Shown: positions 1-8,970, counted from the stretch's first letter. The stretch is 64,000 nucleotides of DNA from Mucilaginibacter oryzae (GCF_003148845.1 NZ_QGHA01000006.1:244909-308908), one strand, 5' to 3'. Notes: generated by a model from the sequence alone, not told the origin. Numbers and translations: made by a program.

Positions 1-320
1 GTTTTGATCTGCGAGGTTTCCGGCAGATCAATAAAATCCTTCCCCAAAAAATCCGATTTAAATTGAACTGAAATAGCTTTGGTTCCCGTTTCGCTTAAAC
101 CCTCAAACGCATGTGGTACATTGGTGCCTATCAAAAATATATCGCCGGAGCGGTAAACATCCACGTGGTTTCCGATAAAGTAATTTCCTTTCCCTTCTTT
201 AATCAGAACAATTTCTAAATCATGATGATAATGCGGCGGGATCCCGGGTGTTGATGAAGTAATCCCCGGAAGAAACTTCTCTTCATCGATAACAGGCAAG
301 CTTTGAAAAAAAGGTGTCAT
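1..320 (-). CDS. AraC-family regulator, N-terminal cupin part (runs off left edge)
   Basis: The first 106 codons of a gene whose 3' part lies outside the window; it starts at the ATG at 320. The visible protein begins MTPFFQSLPVIDEEKFLPG and contains the cupin barrel signature PPHYHHDLEIVLIKEGKG followed by GDIFLIGTNVPHAFEG, typical of the ligand-sensing arm of AraC/XylS regulators of Bacteroidota. The helix-turn-helix half should lie beyond base 1, so the regulator call rests on this arm. A stand-alone cupin protein is the main alternative. Confidence 0.75.
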   Translation of the reverse strand, partial: MTPFFQSLPVIDEEKFLPGITSSTPGIPPHYHHDLEIVLIKEGKGNYFIGNHVDVYRSGDIFLIGTNVPHAFEGLSETGTKAISVQFKSDFLGKDFIDLPETSQIK

Positions 321-827
321 AGCTGGATTTTAATAATTTGGTTAGTATCTGGTTCGGCCGGATCAAAGAGAATATTCCTCTCTTGGCTGCCGTTTTTATG
401 ATCGCAATCCGAAATTACGGGTGTCATTGCGTTTGCCAGGGGGGTAATTATCGCTAAAAAGGGGGGTGATTATTTTAAACAACCAGGTATAGCGGGTATG
501 TTATCCGGGAGCATCAAAATATTGTCGTCAAATTCACCGGGAAACTAAAAGCTCCGCAAGCTAATTATACCTAACTGTATAAGTGTGGCCGCATTTGCAT
601 CAGATAACCGCATTTTAAAAATTAAAAAAATCGAATAGGAAAATTTCAGGCACCCCTATTAGCGATTTTTATCCACCGTGTTGTTTAGAGATACTGCATA
701 AATTCAAATATCGGCAGGGGGACTTTTTGCACGAGAGTTATGCATGCCCCTGTTAAATAAATAACCAAAAAGGGTGTACATGCATACGCCCTATAAACCA
801 AACAAACTTATTATGGAAAGAAATTTT
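321..827. other. intergenic region between divergent genes
   Basis: About 500 bases with no convincing gene. It separates the leftward AraC-type gene from the rightward lipoprotein gene and should carry both promoters. I see no clear TAnnTTTG box, repeat element or RNA structure. Confidence 0.5.
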
Positions 828-1907
828 ATGAAAGGCCGGGTTATGCATTTGCTTTTGCTATCGGTAATTTTATTCTCGTCAAATTGCAAAAAGGAAACTA
901 CACCTGCCTCGCTATCGCAAAATGACAGCGATGCGAAATCTTTAACCGGTAAAATAAAGCTGGCCGCGTTATCCTCGGCAGAACCGCTACAAACGGTAGC
1001 TAACGGTACCTTTGTTATTGTTAACAAGCTTAGCGGAAAAGTATTGGATGTAGACGGCTACAAAACAACCGATGGAACCACCGTATGGCAATACGGGGCT
1101 ACCGGCGGAAGTAATCAAAAATGGACGTTGAAGCTTCGGACCGGAGGGTACTATTCGGCGATTGACAATTCAAGCGGCAAGGGGCTGCAGGTTGATGATG
1201 CGGGTAAATCAGATGGCGCTATTACTACCATCGCTACCTACACGGGCGCAACAAAGCAACAATGGCAATTTGTTTCATTACAAAATGGCTATTATAAAAT
1301 AGTGAACAGATACAGCGGTAAAGTGCTTGACGTGAACGGTGGTTCGTTAGATGACCTGGGCAAAGTACAACAATGGACCAGCAATAATGGTGATAACCAG
1401 CAATGGGCGCTATTAAAACCCACTTACAATGGCCAATTAACCTGGCAGCTAACTACAACCAACGTTCCGGCCGATGCGCAGGCCAGAATCAAAGCTGCAA
1501 TGAACGATGCCTGCGCGCGTTTTAACGCCGGGGCAAACTGGCCCGCACGCACATTAACTGTTGAGTATAACCCGGACGTGCCCACGGCCGATGGAAGCAG
1601 CGGATCCAGCAATATCCGGTTCGGGGCTGATGCAAGTTATCAAACCGTACGGACGGCCATGCACGAAATAGCGCATACCTATGGCGTTGGCCAAAGCGGC
1701 GGCTGGTATTCCAATACATCTACCGGCGACTTCCTTGGCTCAAACACGGTTGCAACTATCCATGCATTCGAGACCCCTACAAGTGCGATCCATACAGGTG
1801 GAGGCCATTTTTGGCCATATGGCTTAAATTACGACGATGAATGGTCAGAAACAGCCGCATTCCGGCAGGTGAAACTGGTATATGCTATGCGTACGGATGG
1901 CATGTAG
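828..1907 (+). CDS. Lipoprotein with ricin-type lectin domain and HExxH metallopeptidase-like domain
   Basis: 359 aa from the chosen ATG at 828, which has GGAAAG about 7 nt upstream; in-frame starts at 774 (GTG), 780 and 813 are possible but put non-signal sequence before the leader. The N-terminus is a lipoprotein signal (hydrophobic run, lipobox LFSSNC). Residues about 55-200 form a beta-trefoil lectin domain with three QxW repeats (NQKW, KQQW, NQQW), expected to bind carbohydrate. The C-terminal half contains MHEIAHTYGVG near residue 278, a zincin motif. The third ligand of the HExxHxxGxxH type appears as Gln, so a different third ligand or loss of activity is possible. It probably acts at the cell surface on a glycoprotein or polysaccharide-linked substrate (inference). 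It stands alone and shares a terminator with the convergent regulator gene. Confidence 0.75.
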   Translation: MKGRVMHLLLLSVILFSSNCKKETTPASLSQNDSDAKSLTGKIKLAALSSAEPLQTVANGTFVIVNKLSGKVLDVDGYKTTDGTTVWQYGATGGSNQKWTLKLRTGGYYSAIDNSSGKGLQVDDAGKSDGAITTIATYTGATKQQWQFVSLQNGYYKIVNRYSGKVLDVNGGSLDDLGKVQQWTSNNGDNQQWALLKPTYNGQLTWQLTTTNVPADAQARIKAAMNDACARFNAGANWPARTLTVEYNPDVPTADGSSGSSNIRFGADASYQTVRTAMHEIAHTYGVGQSGGWYSNTSTGDFLGSNTVATIHAFETPTSAIHTGGGHFWPYGLNYDDEWSETAAFRQVKLVYAMRTDGM

Positions 1908-1940
1908 GCGCTTAACCAATCTTCAATAAACCAAAATAAA

Positions 1941-1975
1941 TCAAAAGGATGCTCATGAACAGGGCATCCTTTTGA
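1941..1975. terminator. Bidirectional intrinsic terminator
   Basis: A perfect 12-bp stem (TCAAAAGGATGC / GCATCCTTTTGA) with an 11-nt loop lies between the convergent lipoprotein and hybrid-regulator genes. The A/T-rich arms supply a U-tract in both directions. Confidence 0.85.
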
Positions 1976-2013
1976 TTTGGCGGTGAACGAGGAATAAAGC
2001 AGGAATAATAAAC

Positions 2014-5000
2014 TTAGCCACCATGGTATGGATTTTTTTTCAGGCTGACATTCAGGGAAAGGGTTTTTGAAAAATTTTTGCGGTATTTTTTGATGTAATC
2101 TGATGGCCTGAGCCCAAAAAGCTGGAAAAATTGTTCCCGGAAATATCTAACATCTTTAAAACCTACCAATAAAGCTATTTCATTTACATTGCCACCGGAA
2201 TTGATAAAATATTCTGCAGCTTGCTTCAGGCGTATGTATTTGATAAAGTTGTTAGGTGTTTGATTTGACACTGCCTTAATCTTTTTAAACAAATTTGAGC
2301 GGCTCATATGAAGCTCGGTAGCCAGCACATCAACATTAAAATCATCATCATCAATTCTTTGCTCAATTATCCTGATACACTGATCAATAAAGTTTTTTTC
2401 ATCTTCCGAAATCTTAATATTATGCTCCTGCATGGTAATTTTTCTGAAAAAATAATTTTGCAGGTTGTTCCGGTTTTTCAACAAGGTAGTGATACGGGCA
2501 GCTAATAATTCCTTATTAACCGGTTTGGTAAAATAATCGTCAGCGCCGCCTTGTACGCCGCTTAGCCGGATCTCTGGAGAAACGCTGGCGGTGATCAGGA
2601 TCAGCGGGATATGGGTTAAAGAAGGATTCGCGCGCACTTCGTTGCAAAACTCTATGCCGTTTTTATTGTCCATCATCACATCGCTAAGAATAATATCGGG
2701 TATATACTCCTTTGCTGCCTGTATGCCCATCTCCCCGCTGTTAGCCTCAATCACCATAAACTCCCCGCTAAATATTTGTTTGAGGTAGGTCCTCATGTCG
2801 GTGTGGTCATCTATAATCAGCATGATCTTTTTGGATGATACCGGATCATCTGCCAGATGGGGCAATCCGGATGCGGGAGGCATGGTTTCACCAGGCCGGG
2901 AAGCATTTATACCGGCGTTTGCAAAACCATCAAAAGCGGCCATTTGTTCGCCGGAAAGTTCATCTAAAAAAATAGCCTCCTGATCAGAAGATACTGCGGT
3001 TCCTTGTCCCTCGAAGTGTTCTTTCCCTTTCTTAAACTTTAAATAAAAGGTAGTGCCCTCGCCCATGCGGCTGCTGTAAGTTACCTCGCCCTCGTGCATG
3101 TCTACAAACTGTTTTACCAGGTACAAGCCAATACCAAAACCGGCCTTGTGCTGCGCTTCTTTATCCTTCGACCTGTAGAATTTTTCAAAAAGCTGATTCC
3201 CGACTTCGGGCGCAATCCCTTGTCCGTTATCTGATACTGATACATTTATAGTGTCGTCCAACTCTTCTACCTTTAAAATAACGGCTCCGCCGGTTTTGCA
3301 AAATTTAAAAGCGTTGGATAATAAATTGTAAAGGATCACCTCCAATTTAGCCATGTCGCCGTATAAAATTATTTCGTCTCCGCCGGCAACAAACTTATAA
3401 TCGATGTTTTTAACACGGGCCTGCTGAGTAAAACATTCAAACGCCAATTTGCACAAGCCAGAAAAATTAATGCGGCTTATCTCAAATTTATCATTATCGT
3501 TTTCGGTTTTATTAAATAACAACAGTTGATCTACCAAACTTAATAAACGGCGCGCGTTGCGGTAAACTATACCCAGGTTTCCGTCATTATCAGTTTTTGG
3601 CAGCATTTCCTGCAGCGGGTTGATGATCAGCATGAGCGGCGTTCGGAACTCATGAGAAACATGGGTAAAAAAAGAGGTTTTCCTTAAATTAATTTCATGT
3701 TCCTTCTCGCTGTTCATCCTTTCTAACTGAATTTGAAACTTAAGTCTTTGCTGCTCCGATCTATACCTTATAAAAGGGTAAATCAGGCCGCAACAGCAAA
3801 TGGTATACAGTATATAAGCCCAAACAGAGCGAAACCACGGCGGTAGGACCACAATTTGTAAAGTGGTTTGTTTATCATTCCATTTCCCTAAGGCATTGGT
3901 TGATTTAACATGAAGTGTATAATTTCCTTCCGGAAGGTTGTTATAGTTAATGGTTCGTTGTTTTCCGGATTGAATCCATTTTTTGTCCCAGCCCTCCAGA
4001 TAATAAGCATACGAAATATGATCAGGCGAAGAAAACTCCAAACCGGCAAAAGAAAATGAAAGAACGGCGTCGTTATAGGGTACCCTGATACCCTGAAGTT
4101 GGTTTGTATGGTGGCTGCTTATGATTTTATCAAGGTCGGTTATGTCCCTGTTGTTGATATTAATATCGGTGAATACCACATCGGGCATCGTGGTACGCGT
4201 GGTAATTACAGCAGGATCAACAACATTAAACCCTTTTATGCCGCCGAATAACAGCTTTCCTGATTTTAGCTTCAGTGCCGCATGCAATGAAAACTGGTTA
4301 CTCTGCAAACCATCGCTGGCGAAATACCCGGTGAGTTTTTTTTTGTCAGGATCAAAATTCGTCAATCCCTGAAAGGTACTTAACCATAATTTACCCGCCC
4401 CGTCTTCCAGGATATTTAATACCGCGTTGTTAGACAAGCCGTCCGAGTCTGTGAACCTCTCGGTAATCTTTTCTTTTTTCCTATCAAAAAGGCATATACC
4501 GCCGCCTTCAGTACCTACCCAAAATCTTCCGGCATGATCTTCATAAATTGCACGCACAGGTTTGTCAAAAGCATAATATTGATGCCGTTTTGCCGCTGTG
4601 TCAATTTTTATAAGGCGTTCGGCAGTTCCGCACCATAGCTGCCCCCGCCGGTCTTCATAAAAACAAAACGGATCGCTGATATTCTGATCAAACACCTCAA
4701 ATCGGTTCTTCGCTCTGTTAAGTTTATACAACCTTCCGTTATTAAAGGTTCCGGCCCATAAATTTCTTTTGCTGTCTTCAAATACAAACCATACCTCGTT
4801 CTGTGCTTCGCCTGTCATTTCATTTTTACAAATAAAATGCTCAAACAAATTCGTAACCGGGTCAAAGCGGTTAAGCCCCCCGCCGGTTGTCGCCACCCAT
4901 ATTTTGTTTTTAAAATCTTTTCTTATGGCCGTAATCTCCCCACTGGTCAATGATGAATGGTCCTTCTGTAAATAGGTCAGGTTATTGAACTGATTTTTAG

Positions 5001-6141
5001 AAACATCCCAAACAGAGACGCCCCTGTCTTCCGTCCCGATCCAAACATGATTGGTATCTGATTCACAAAAAGACGTCACAAAGTTGCTTGCCAGGCTATG
5101 CGGGTCGCCCCGGTCATGCCTGAATGTTTGAAAAATACCCTTTTGTGAATCGATGATATTGATACCGGCCCGAAGCGTGGCGATCCAGATGCGCGATTCA
5201 TGATCCTGGTAAAGATCCATGATTATTTTGCTGTCGAGTTTCCCTGGGGTCTCCCCCTGAGGAATGGCATCAAGTTTACCCGAGTTAAGATTGAAAACAT
5301 ACAACCCGGCGTGTTCAACCCCAAAGTAAAGTTTTTGGTTATCAACCGGCAGCAAACTGATTACGTTAGATCCCCCAACCTCGATCTTAGCTGATGGAAA
5401 TAGCTTACTGCCCGACCTGTTTTTTTGCGTGTACCGGTATAAGCCATTATATGATCCTAAAAACACGTCGCCGTTATTGGCCGCGTAAATGCAGTTGGCA
5501 GAAAGCACGGAGCGATCAACCAGTTCTATCTCCCCGGTTTTATAGTTGAATCTGCAAAGGCCGTAATTCGCAACAAATATCCAGGTGCCGTCCCGGTTAA
5601 TTGAAATTCCCTGGCAGGTAGCACTATAAAAACTTCTGTTCTCATTTTTAAAATGCAACTGCACACAAATGCTGTCATCGGCTCTTTTCATATACAAACC
5701 GGCATTATTGGTGCCAATGAACAGGTTACCCCACTTATCAGATTTGATAAAAGTAATGCTGTAATTGAGTTTTGTTAATTTATGATTCCAGTAAGCGAGA
5801 TAATAGACCGAATGAAATTTCTCTGTTACCGGATCTAAAATCGTCAGGCCCTGCCCGGTGCCAACCCAGATATTTTGCTGCTTGTCTTCAGAGATCGCAT
5901 AGATATAGTTGTGCCGCAGCGATGTTGAATCATTAAATTTATTTCGGAAGATCTTGAATTCGTAGCCATCATAACGGTTCAATCCATCAAATGTGCCGAA
6001 CCACATGAAACCCTTTTTGTCCTGAAAAATACAACGTACAAAATTATTGGAAAGCCCGTTTTCAATAGATAACGATTTCATCATTACCTGGCCCTGCCCT
6101 AAAGCGGGATAAAGATAAAACAGCACTAAGAAAATTACCAT
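2014..6141 (-). CDS. Hybrid two-component system protein (sensor-kinase-receiver-AraC in one chain)
   Basis: About 1,375 aa from the ATG at 6141, chosen because it begins directly with a signal-peptide-like hydrophobic segment (MVIFLVLFYLYPALGQG). The frame stays open to 6261. Order of domains: periplasmic two-bladed beta-propeller repeats (roughly 20-680, many DxxGxLWxGT-like blades), a Y_Y_Y domain (about 690-750), one membrane segment (about 770-790), HisKA with the H-box SHEFRTP (about 829), HATPase with N box LLSNAFKF and G boxes DNGQGIAP and GFGIGLYL, a receiver with phospho-acceptor Asp in DIILSDVMMD (about 1153), and a C-terminal AraC HTH. All catalytic residues are present. Such proteins usually sense oligosaccharides and activate polysaccharide-utilisation genes. 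No SusC/SusD pair lies nearby, so its target is unclear; the nearest candidate is the divergent oxidoreductase. Confidence 0.95.
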   Translation of the reverse strand: MVIFLVLFYLYPALGQGQVMMKSLSIENGLSNNFVRCIFQDKKGFMWFGTFDGLNRYDGYEFKIFRNKFNDSTSLRHNYIYAISEDKQQNIWVGTGQGLTILDPVTEKFHSVYYLAYWNHKLTKLNYSITFIKSDKWGNLFIGTNNAGLYMKRADDSICVQLHFKNENRSFYSATCQGISINRDGTWIFVANYGLCRFNYKTGEIELVDRSVLSANCIYAANNGDVFLGSYNGLYRYTQKNRSGSKLFPSAKIEVGGSNVISLLPVDNQKLYFGVEHAGLYVFNLNSGKLDAIPQGETPGKLDSKIIMDLYQDHESRIWIATLRAGINIIDSQKGIFQTFRHDRGDPHSLASNFVTSFCESDTNHVWIGTEDRGVSVWDVSKNQFNNLTYLQKDHSSLTSGEITAIRKDFKNKIWVATTGGGLNRFDPVTNLFEHFICKNEMTGEAQNEVWFVFEDSKRNLWAGTFNNGRLYKLNRAKNRFEVFDQNISDPFCFYEDRRGQLWCGTAERLIKIDTAAKRHQYYAFDKPVRAIYEDHAGRFWVGTEGGGICLFDRKKEKITERFTDSDGLSNNAVLNILEDGAGKLWLSTFQGLTNFDPDKKKLTGYFASDGLQSNQFSLHAALKLKSGKLLFGGIKGFNVVDPAVITTRTTMPDVVFTDININNRDITDLDKIISSHHTNQLQGIRVPYNDAVLSFSFAGLEFSSPDHISYAYYLEGWDKKWIQSGKQRTINYNNLPEGNYTLHVKSTNALGKWNDKQTTLQIVVLPPWFRSVWAYILYTICCCGLIYPFIRYRSEQQRLKFQIQLERMNSEKEHEINLRKTSFFTHVSHEFRTPLMLIINPLQEMLPKTDNDGNLGIVYRNARRLLSLVDQLLLFNKTENDNDKFEISRINFSGLCKLAFECFTQQARVKNIDYKFVAGGDEIILYGDMAKLEVILYNLLSNAFKFCKTGGAVILKVEELDDTINVSVSDNGQGIAPEVGNQLFEKFYRSKDKEAQHKAGFGIGLYLVKQFVDMHEGEVTYSSRMGEGTTFYLKFKKGKEHFEGQGTAVSSDQEAIFLDELSGEQMAAFDGFANAGINASRPGETMPPASGLPHLADDPVSSKKIMLIIDDHTDMRTYLKQIFSGEFMVIEANSGEMGIQAAKEYIPDIILSDVMMDNKNGIEFCNEVRANPSLTHIPLILITASVSPEIRLSGVQGGADDYFTKPVNKELLAARITTLLKNRNNLQNYFFRKITMQEHNIKISEDEKNFIDQCIRIIEQRIDDDDFNVDVLATELHMSRSNLFKKIKAVSNQTPNNFIKYIRLKQAAEYFINSGGNVNEIALLVGFKDVRYFREQFFQLFGLRPSDYIKKYRKNFSKTLSLNVSLKKNPYHGG

Positions 6142-6883
6142 CCTGATTCTGAGCAGGTATGAACCTGACACATTTTTTTTACTCAGGCCAGATTCACAAT
6201 CATTTGCGCCCGGAATGGCGTACAAACCTGATTTTTCAAAATATAGTAAATCAATTGCCATGCTACTATTTGTACTAAAATTTGAAACAATTAAGCCTGT
6301 TTAGCATCAGATATTTCAATCAAACGAAATTGCAAACACAAGAGTTACCCTTTTTAAACTCTAAGAAATTCTTCATAAGCATGTTTATTAATCGGTTAAC
6401 GCGGACTTAAGCGTAAATGTCGAAGATTCAACCAGTGTACAGCACGCTGAATTTAACTCATTCGCACCGGATTTTAACATTTTTTAACCTGTTAAAAAAC
6501 AAAAGTTAAAATAGTTAACCGGTTAATTCAATTATCTGCCTGCTCCTTAAACCCGTTAAGAGGTGCTTTAAACCTTACTTTTCGGTAATTTAACCCCGAA
6601 ACAATTGTTAACTTTACCGTTGCCCGATCCGGCAGCCTGGGTGTGCCCGGACGGCCTCCCTGTAAAACAACTGTTTAAAAAAATGAGTATTAACAGCTGC
6701 TGTAAAGCCCTGTAGTTTTTAAAACCGGCTTGTTGTTTAGCCTGAGGCAGATTAAACAATTTGAAGGTAACCGGGATAATTTAAAACCGCAGCAGCGGAA
6801 ACAGATCCAAAGGGTTAGCCAATTGGAATGGATGATATAGCCTGCGGAAGATGATTGATAATATTTTAACCTATAAAAACGCG
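6142..6883. other. Long divergent intergenic region
   Basis: Separates the hybrid regulator from the oxidoreductase. It is rich in GTTAA half-sites and holds two near-identical palindromes (listed separately). Short leftward open frames at 6568-6759 and 6690-6896 have no family features and are not called. Confidence 0.5.
6484..6526. promoter_or_regulatory. Pair of palindromic operator-like sites
   Basis: TTAACCTGTTAA (6484-6495, extended to TTTTAAC-CT-GTTAAAA) and the perfect palindrome TTAACCGGTTAA (6515-6526) differ at one base and are centred 31 bp apart, close to three helical turns. A further half-site CGGTTAAC lies at about 6393-6400. This looks like a binding region for a dimeric regulator, possibly LacI-type; which flanking gene it serves cannot be told from the sequence. 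Confidence 0.45.
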
Positions 6884-7900
6884 ATGTCGAAACCAATAGT
6901 AACCGGCCTGATGGCTTACGGAATGTCGGGCAGAATTTTTCATGCTCCTTTTTTAACCACCAACCCTGGTTTTACCTTCAAGGCCGTAGTTGAGCGCCAC
7001 GAAAAAAAGGCGGGTAAAAAATATCCCGGCGTGATCAGCTATGATACCGTTGATGAATTACTGAACGATGATGAGATAGAACTGATCATTGTAAATACCC
7101 CTAACAACACCCACTTTGAGTATGCCGTGCAAGCCCTTAATGCGGGCAAGCATGTGTTTATAGAAAAACCGGCGGCAGTTACCGTGAGCGAGGTAAAAGC
7201 ACTATATGACCTGGGCAAAAAACTCGACCTTAAAGTAATGGTTTACCAAAACCGCCGGTATGACAGCGGTTTTCTGTCGGTAAAAGAAGTTATTGAAAGC
7301 GGCAGGCTGGGTGAGTTAATGGAAGTTCATTTCCGTTTAGACAGGTACCGTATGGCTATAGGCGCTAAAAAGTTTAAAGAAACAGCGGGCGTTCCGGGTA
7401 ACGGTTTAACCTACGATCTGGGCGCGCATTTGATTGACAACGCTATCAGCATTTTCGGCAGGCCATTGAGCTATCATAAAACAACGGCCGCTTACCGTCC
7501 CGGCTCGCAGGTGGATGATTACTTTCATATCCACCTTAAATACCCTAACCAACTCAATGTATACCTTACATCGGGCCTGCTCATTGCCGAGCATACTTAT
7601 GGCTTTGTGGTTCATGGCACCTTGGGCAGCTTTGTGAAAATGCGCACCGATGTGCAGGAGGCCCAGCTTGATGCGGATATGATGCCAACAGATGAGGGCT
7701 TCGGCATTGAACCTGAAGGAAGCGACGGAAAGTTAGTGCTGATGGGGTTGGACGGACAAAAAACTATAGAGTGGATTAAGGCGCCAAAAGGTAATTATAA
7801 CGGAATATTTGATGCCGTGTATCATACCGTGCGCGAAAACGCGTTATTTCCTGTAACCGAAGAGCATATTGCCTGGCAAATTGAATTGCTTGAAAACTAA
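6884..7900 (+). CDS. Gfo/Idh/MocA-family oxidoreductase
   Basis: 338 aa from ATG 6884 (MSKPIVTG); an in-frame ATG at 6851 adds an unrelated 11-residue tail. The N-terminal Rossmann fold begins GLMAYGMSGRIFHAPF, a nucleotide-binding variant typical of the YdgJ/YhhX branch. The conserved EKP motif (EKPAAVTVSE) is near residue 93, and the C-terminal half is the usual alpha/beta substrate domain with YDLGAHLIDNA. The family uses NAD(P) to oxidise or reduce sugars, inositols or related polyols in the cytoplasm; the substrate here is unknown. Length is normal. It is alone on its strand, divergent from the hybrid regulator. Confidence 0.88.
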   Translation: MSKPIVTGLMAYGMSGRIFHAPFLTTNPGFTFKAVVERHEKKAGKKYPGVISYDTVDELLNDDEIELIIVNTPNNTHFEYAVQALNAGKHVFIEKPAAVTVSEVKALYDLGKKLDLKVMVYQNRRYDSGFLSVKEVIESGRLGELMEVHFRLDRYRMAIGAKKFKETAGVPGNGLTYDLGAHLIDNAISIFGRPLSYHKTTAAYRPGSQVDDYFHIHLKYPNQLNVYLTSGLLIAEHTYGFVVHGTLGSFVKMRTDVQEAQLDADMMPTDEGFGIEPEGSDGKLVLMGLDGQKTIEWIKAPKGNYNGIFDAVYHTVRENALFPVTEEHIAWQIELLEN

Positions 7901-7989
7901 AAAATAATATTATTTGTTTCTATAATAATAAAAATATATTTTTAAGCACATGCTGTTTAAACGGCTTATTACTTAAACTTATTTTTATC

Positions 7990-8259
7990 ATGAAAAAAAA
8001 CGCGTTGAAATTTGACGTGACTAAGGCGACTTTATCACGAGAAGAAATGAAAAATTTAAAGGGGGGATTGGTTTACCAACCACCGGGTGACCCTATTGGC
8101 GACGGGCCGCAGTTATATGTTTGTAAAACAAGTTCTGGTGATGAATGGGGGCTTTATGCATCTTCAAGGGGAGAAGCTTTAAACATTTGCGGACAGATGA
8201 TTAGTGTTGCTTGTAAAACGCCGGGTGAACCTGTATTGAGAGGTCCTTATGCCAATTAA
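7990..8259 (+). CDS. GG-leader small protein (RiPP/bacteriocin-like precursor)
   Basis: 89 aa, opening MKKNALKFDVTKATLSREEM and reaching a double-glycine site (LKGG, residues 23-26). A leader with LSREEMKNLKGG matches the Bacteroidota GG-type natural-product precursor leaders that are cut by peptidase-containing ABC transporters. The predicted 63-residue core carries three Cys (in YVCK, NICG, VACK) and is rich in Gly/Pro. No transporter, cyclase or dehydratase gene lies within the window. The only partner candidate is the thioredoxin-like gene 83 nt downstream. The leader class is well supported by sequence; function as an antimicrobial or signal is inference. Confidence 0.7.
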   Translation: MKKNALKFDVTKATLSREEMKNLKGGLVYQPPGDPIGDGPQLYVCKTSSGDEWGLYASSRGEALNICGQMISVACKTPGEPVLRGPYAN

Positions 8260-8288
8260 AAAAAATTTATCTTGAACTTTATTCTTGA

Positions 8289-8296
8289 TATATTTG
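8289..8296 (+). promoter_or_regulatory. Candidate -7 box (TATATTTG) upstream of the thioredoxin-like gene
   Basis: The octamer matches the Bacteroidota -7 consensus TAnnTTTG exactly. It would start a transcript a few bases into the following hairpin, giving the thioredoxin-like gene its own promoter separate from the GG-leader gene. No convincing -33 element is seen at the expected spacing. Confidence 0.45.
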
Positions 8297-8297
8297 C

Positions 8298-8341
8298 GTA
8301 AGTACGATACATGAATTAACATGTATCATACTTACTTTTTT
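8298..8341 (+). terminator. Hairpin plus T-run ending exactly at the next start codon
   Basis: GTAAGTACGATACATG (8298-8313) and CATGTATCATACTTAC (8320-8335) form a 16-bp stem with one C-A mismatch and a 6-nt loop, followed by six T before the ATG at 8342. It has the form of an intrinsic terminator for the GG-leader gene while forming the 5' leader of the thioredoxin-like mRNA. Confidence 0.65.
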
Positions 8342-8842
8342 ATGAAAAAAAATCTCTCATTAGTGTTGTTATTCGGATTGATAATAACGATCTGCGGCAG
8401 TACATGTGCTCAAACCCTGCCTGTAAATTCTGGTATTCCCCCCTATCATATTCTTACCACAGATAGCGTTTATTTCACCCCGGCCAACCTGAAAAAGAAT
8501 AAACCTGTAATGGTTATCTATTTCATGCCCGATTGCGGCCACTGCCAGCACCTGATGTACGATTTAAAGCCGGAACTGCCTAAACTGAAAGATGTACAGA
8601 TAGTGATGATTACCTATACCCCTATGTTAAAAGCATTGCAGGTTTTTCAGCGCGATTTTGAACTGGCTAAATACCATAATATTACCATTGGTACAGAGGG
8701 CTATACTTACCTTGTGCAAAAGTTTTATCATGTGCAAACAACGCCTTACATAGCTATTTATAATAAATATGGTAAGCTGGTGCAGGCTTATGACAAAGTG
8801 CCGAAAATTCCGGTATTGATGGAAACAATGAAAAAGGTTTAA
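8342..8842 (+). CDS. Secreted thioredoxin-like protein
   Basis: 166 aa from ATG 8342, chosen because it opens with a clean signal peptide (MKKNLSLVLLFGLIITICG, cleavage near AQT); the frame also has an ATG at 8321 inside a hairpin arm. The thioredoxin fold follows, with the redox motif CGHC in YFMPDCGHCQHLMYDL and the cis-Pro strand TTPYIAIYNKYG. It resembles TlpA/ResA-type periplasmic or membrane-facing thiol oxidoreductases. Placement behind a GG-leader peptide containing Cys suggests, but does not show, a role in handling that peptide. Confidence 0.8.
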   Translation: MKKNLSLVLLFGLIITICGSTCAQTLPVNSGIPPYHILTTDSVYFTPANLKKNKPVMVIYFMPDCGHCQHLMYDLKPELPKLKDVQIVMITYTPMLKALQVFQRDFELAKYHNITIGTEGYTYLVQKFYHVQTTPYIAIYNKYGKLVQAYDKVPKIPVLMETMKKV

Positions 8843-8860
8843 ATACCCTGACACAGCATT

Positions 8861-8897
8861 AACAAAGCCGGTTACAATATGTTGAACCGGCTTTGTT
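8861..8897 (+). terminator. Intrinsic terminator after the thioredoxin-like gene
   Basis: A perfect 13-bp stem AACAAAGCCGGTT / AACCGGCTTTGTT with an 11-nt loop, 18 bases after the stop codon. Confidence 0.85.
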
Positions 8898-8970
8898 GTT
8901 TAGTATACAATTTACGCTGCAAGGTTTCGATGCTTCTTGCTGCACGTCCCTGTTAACAAAATCAAAACCA

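Noticed and set aside
6568..6896. Two short leftward frames between the hybrid regulator and the oxidoreductase
   Set aside because: No family, no start signal, overlapping each other and the start of the oxidoreductase gene.
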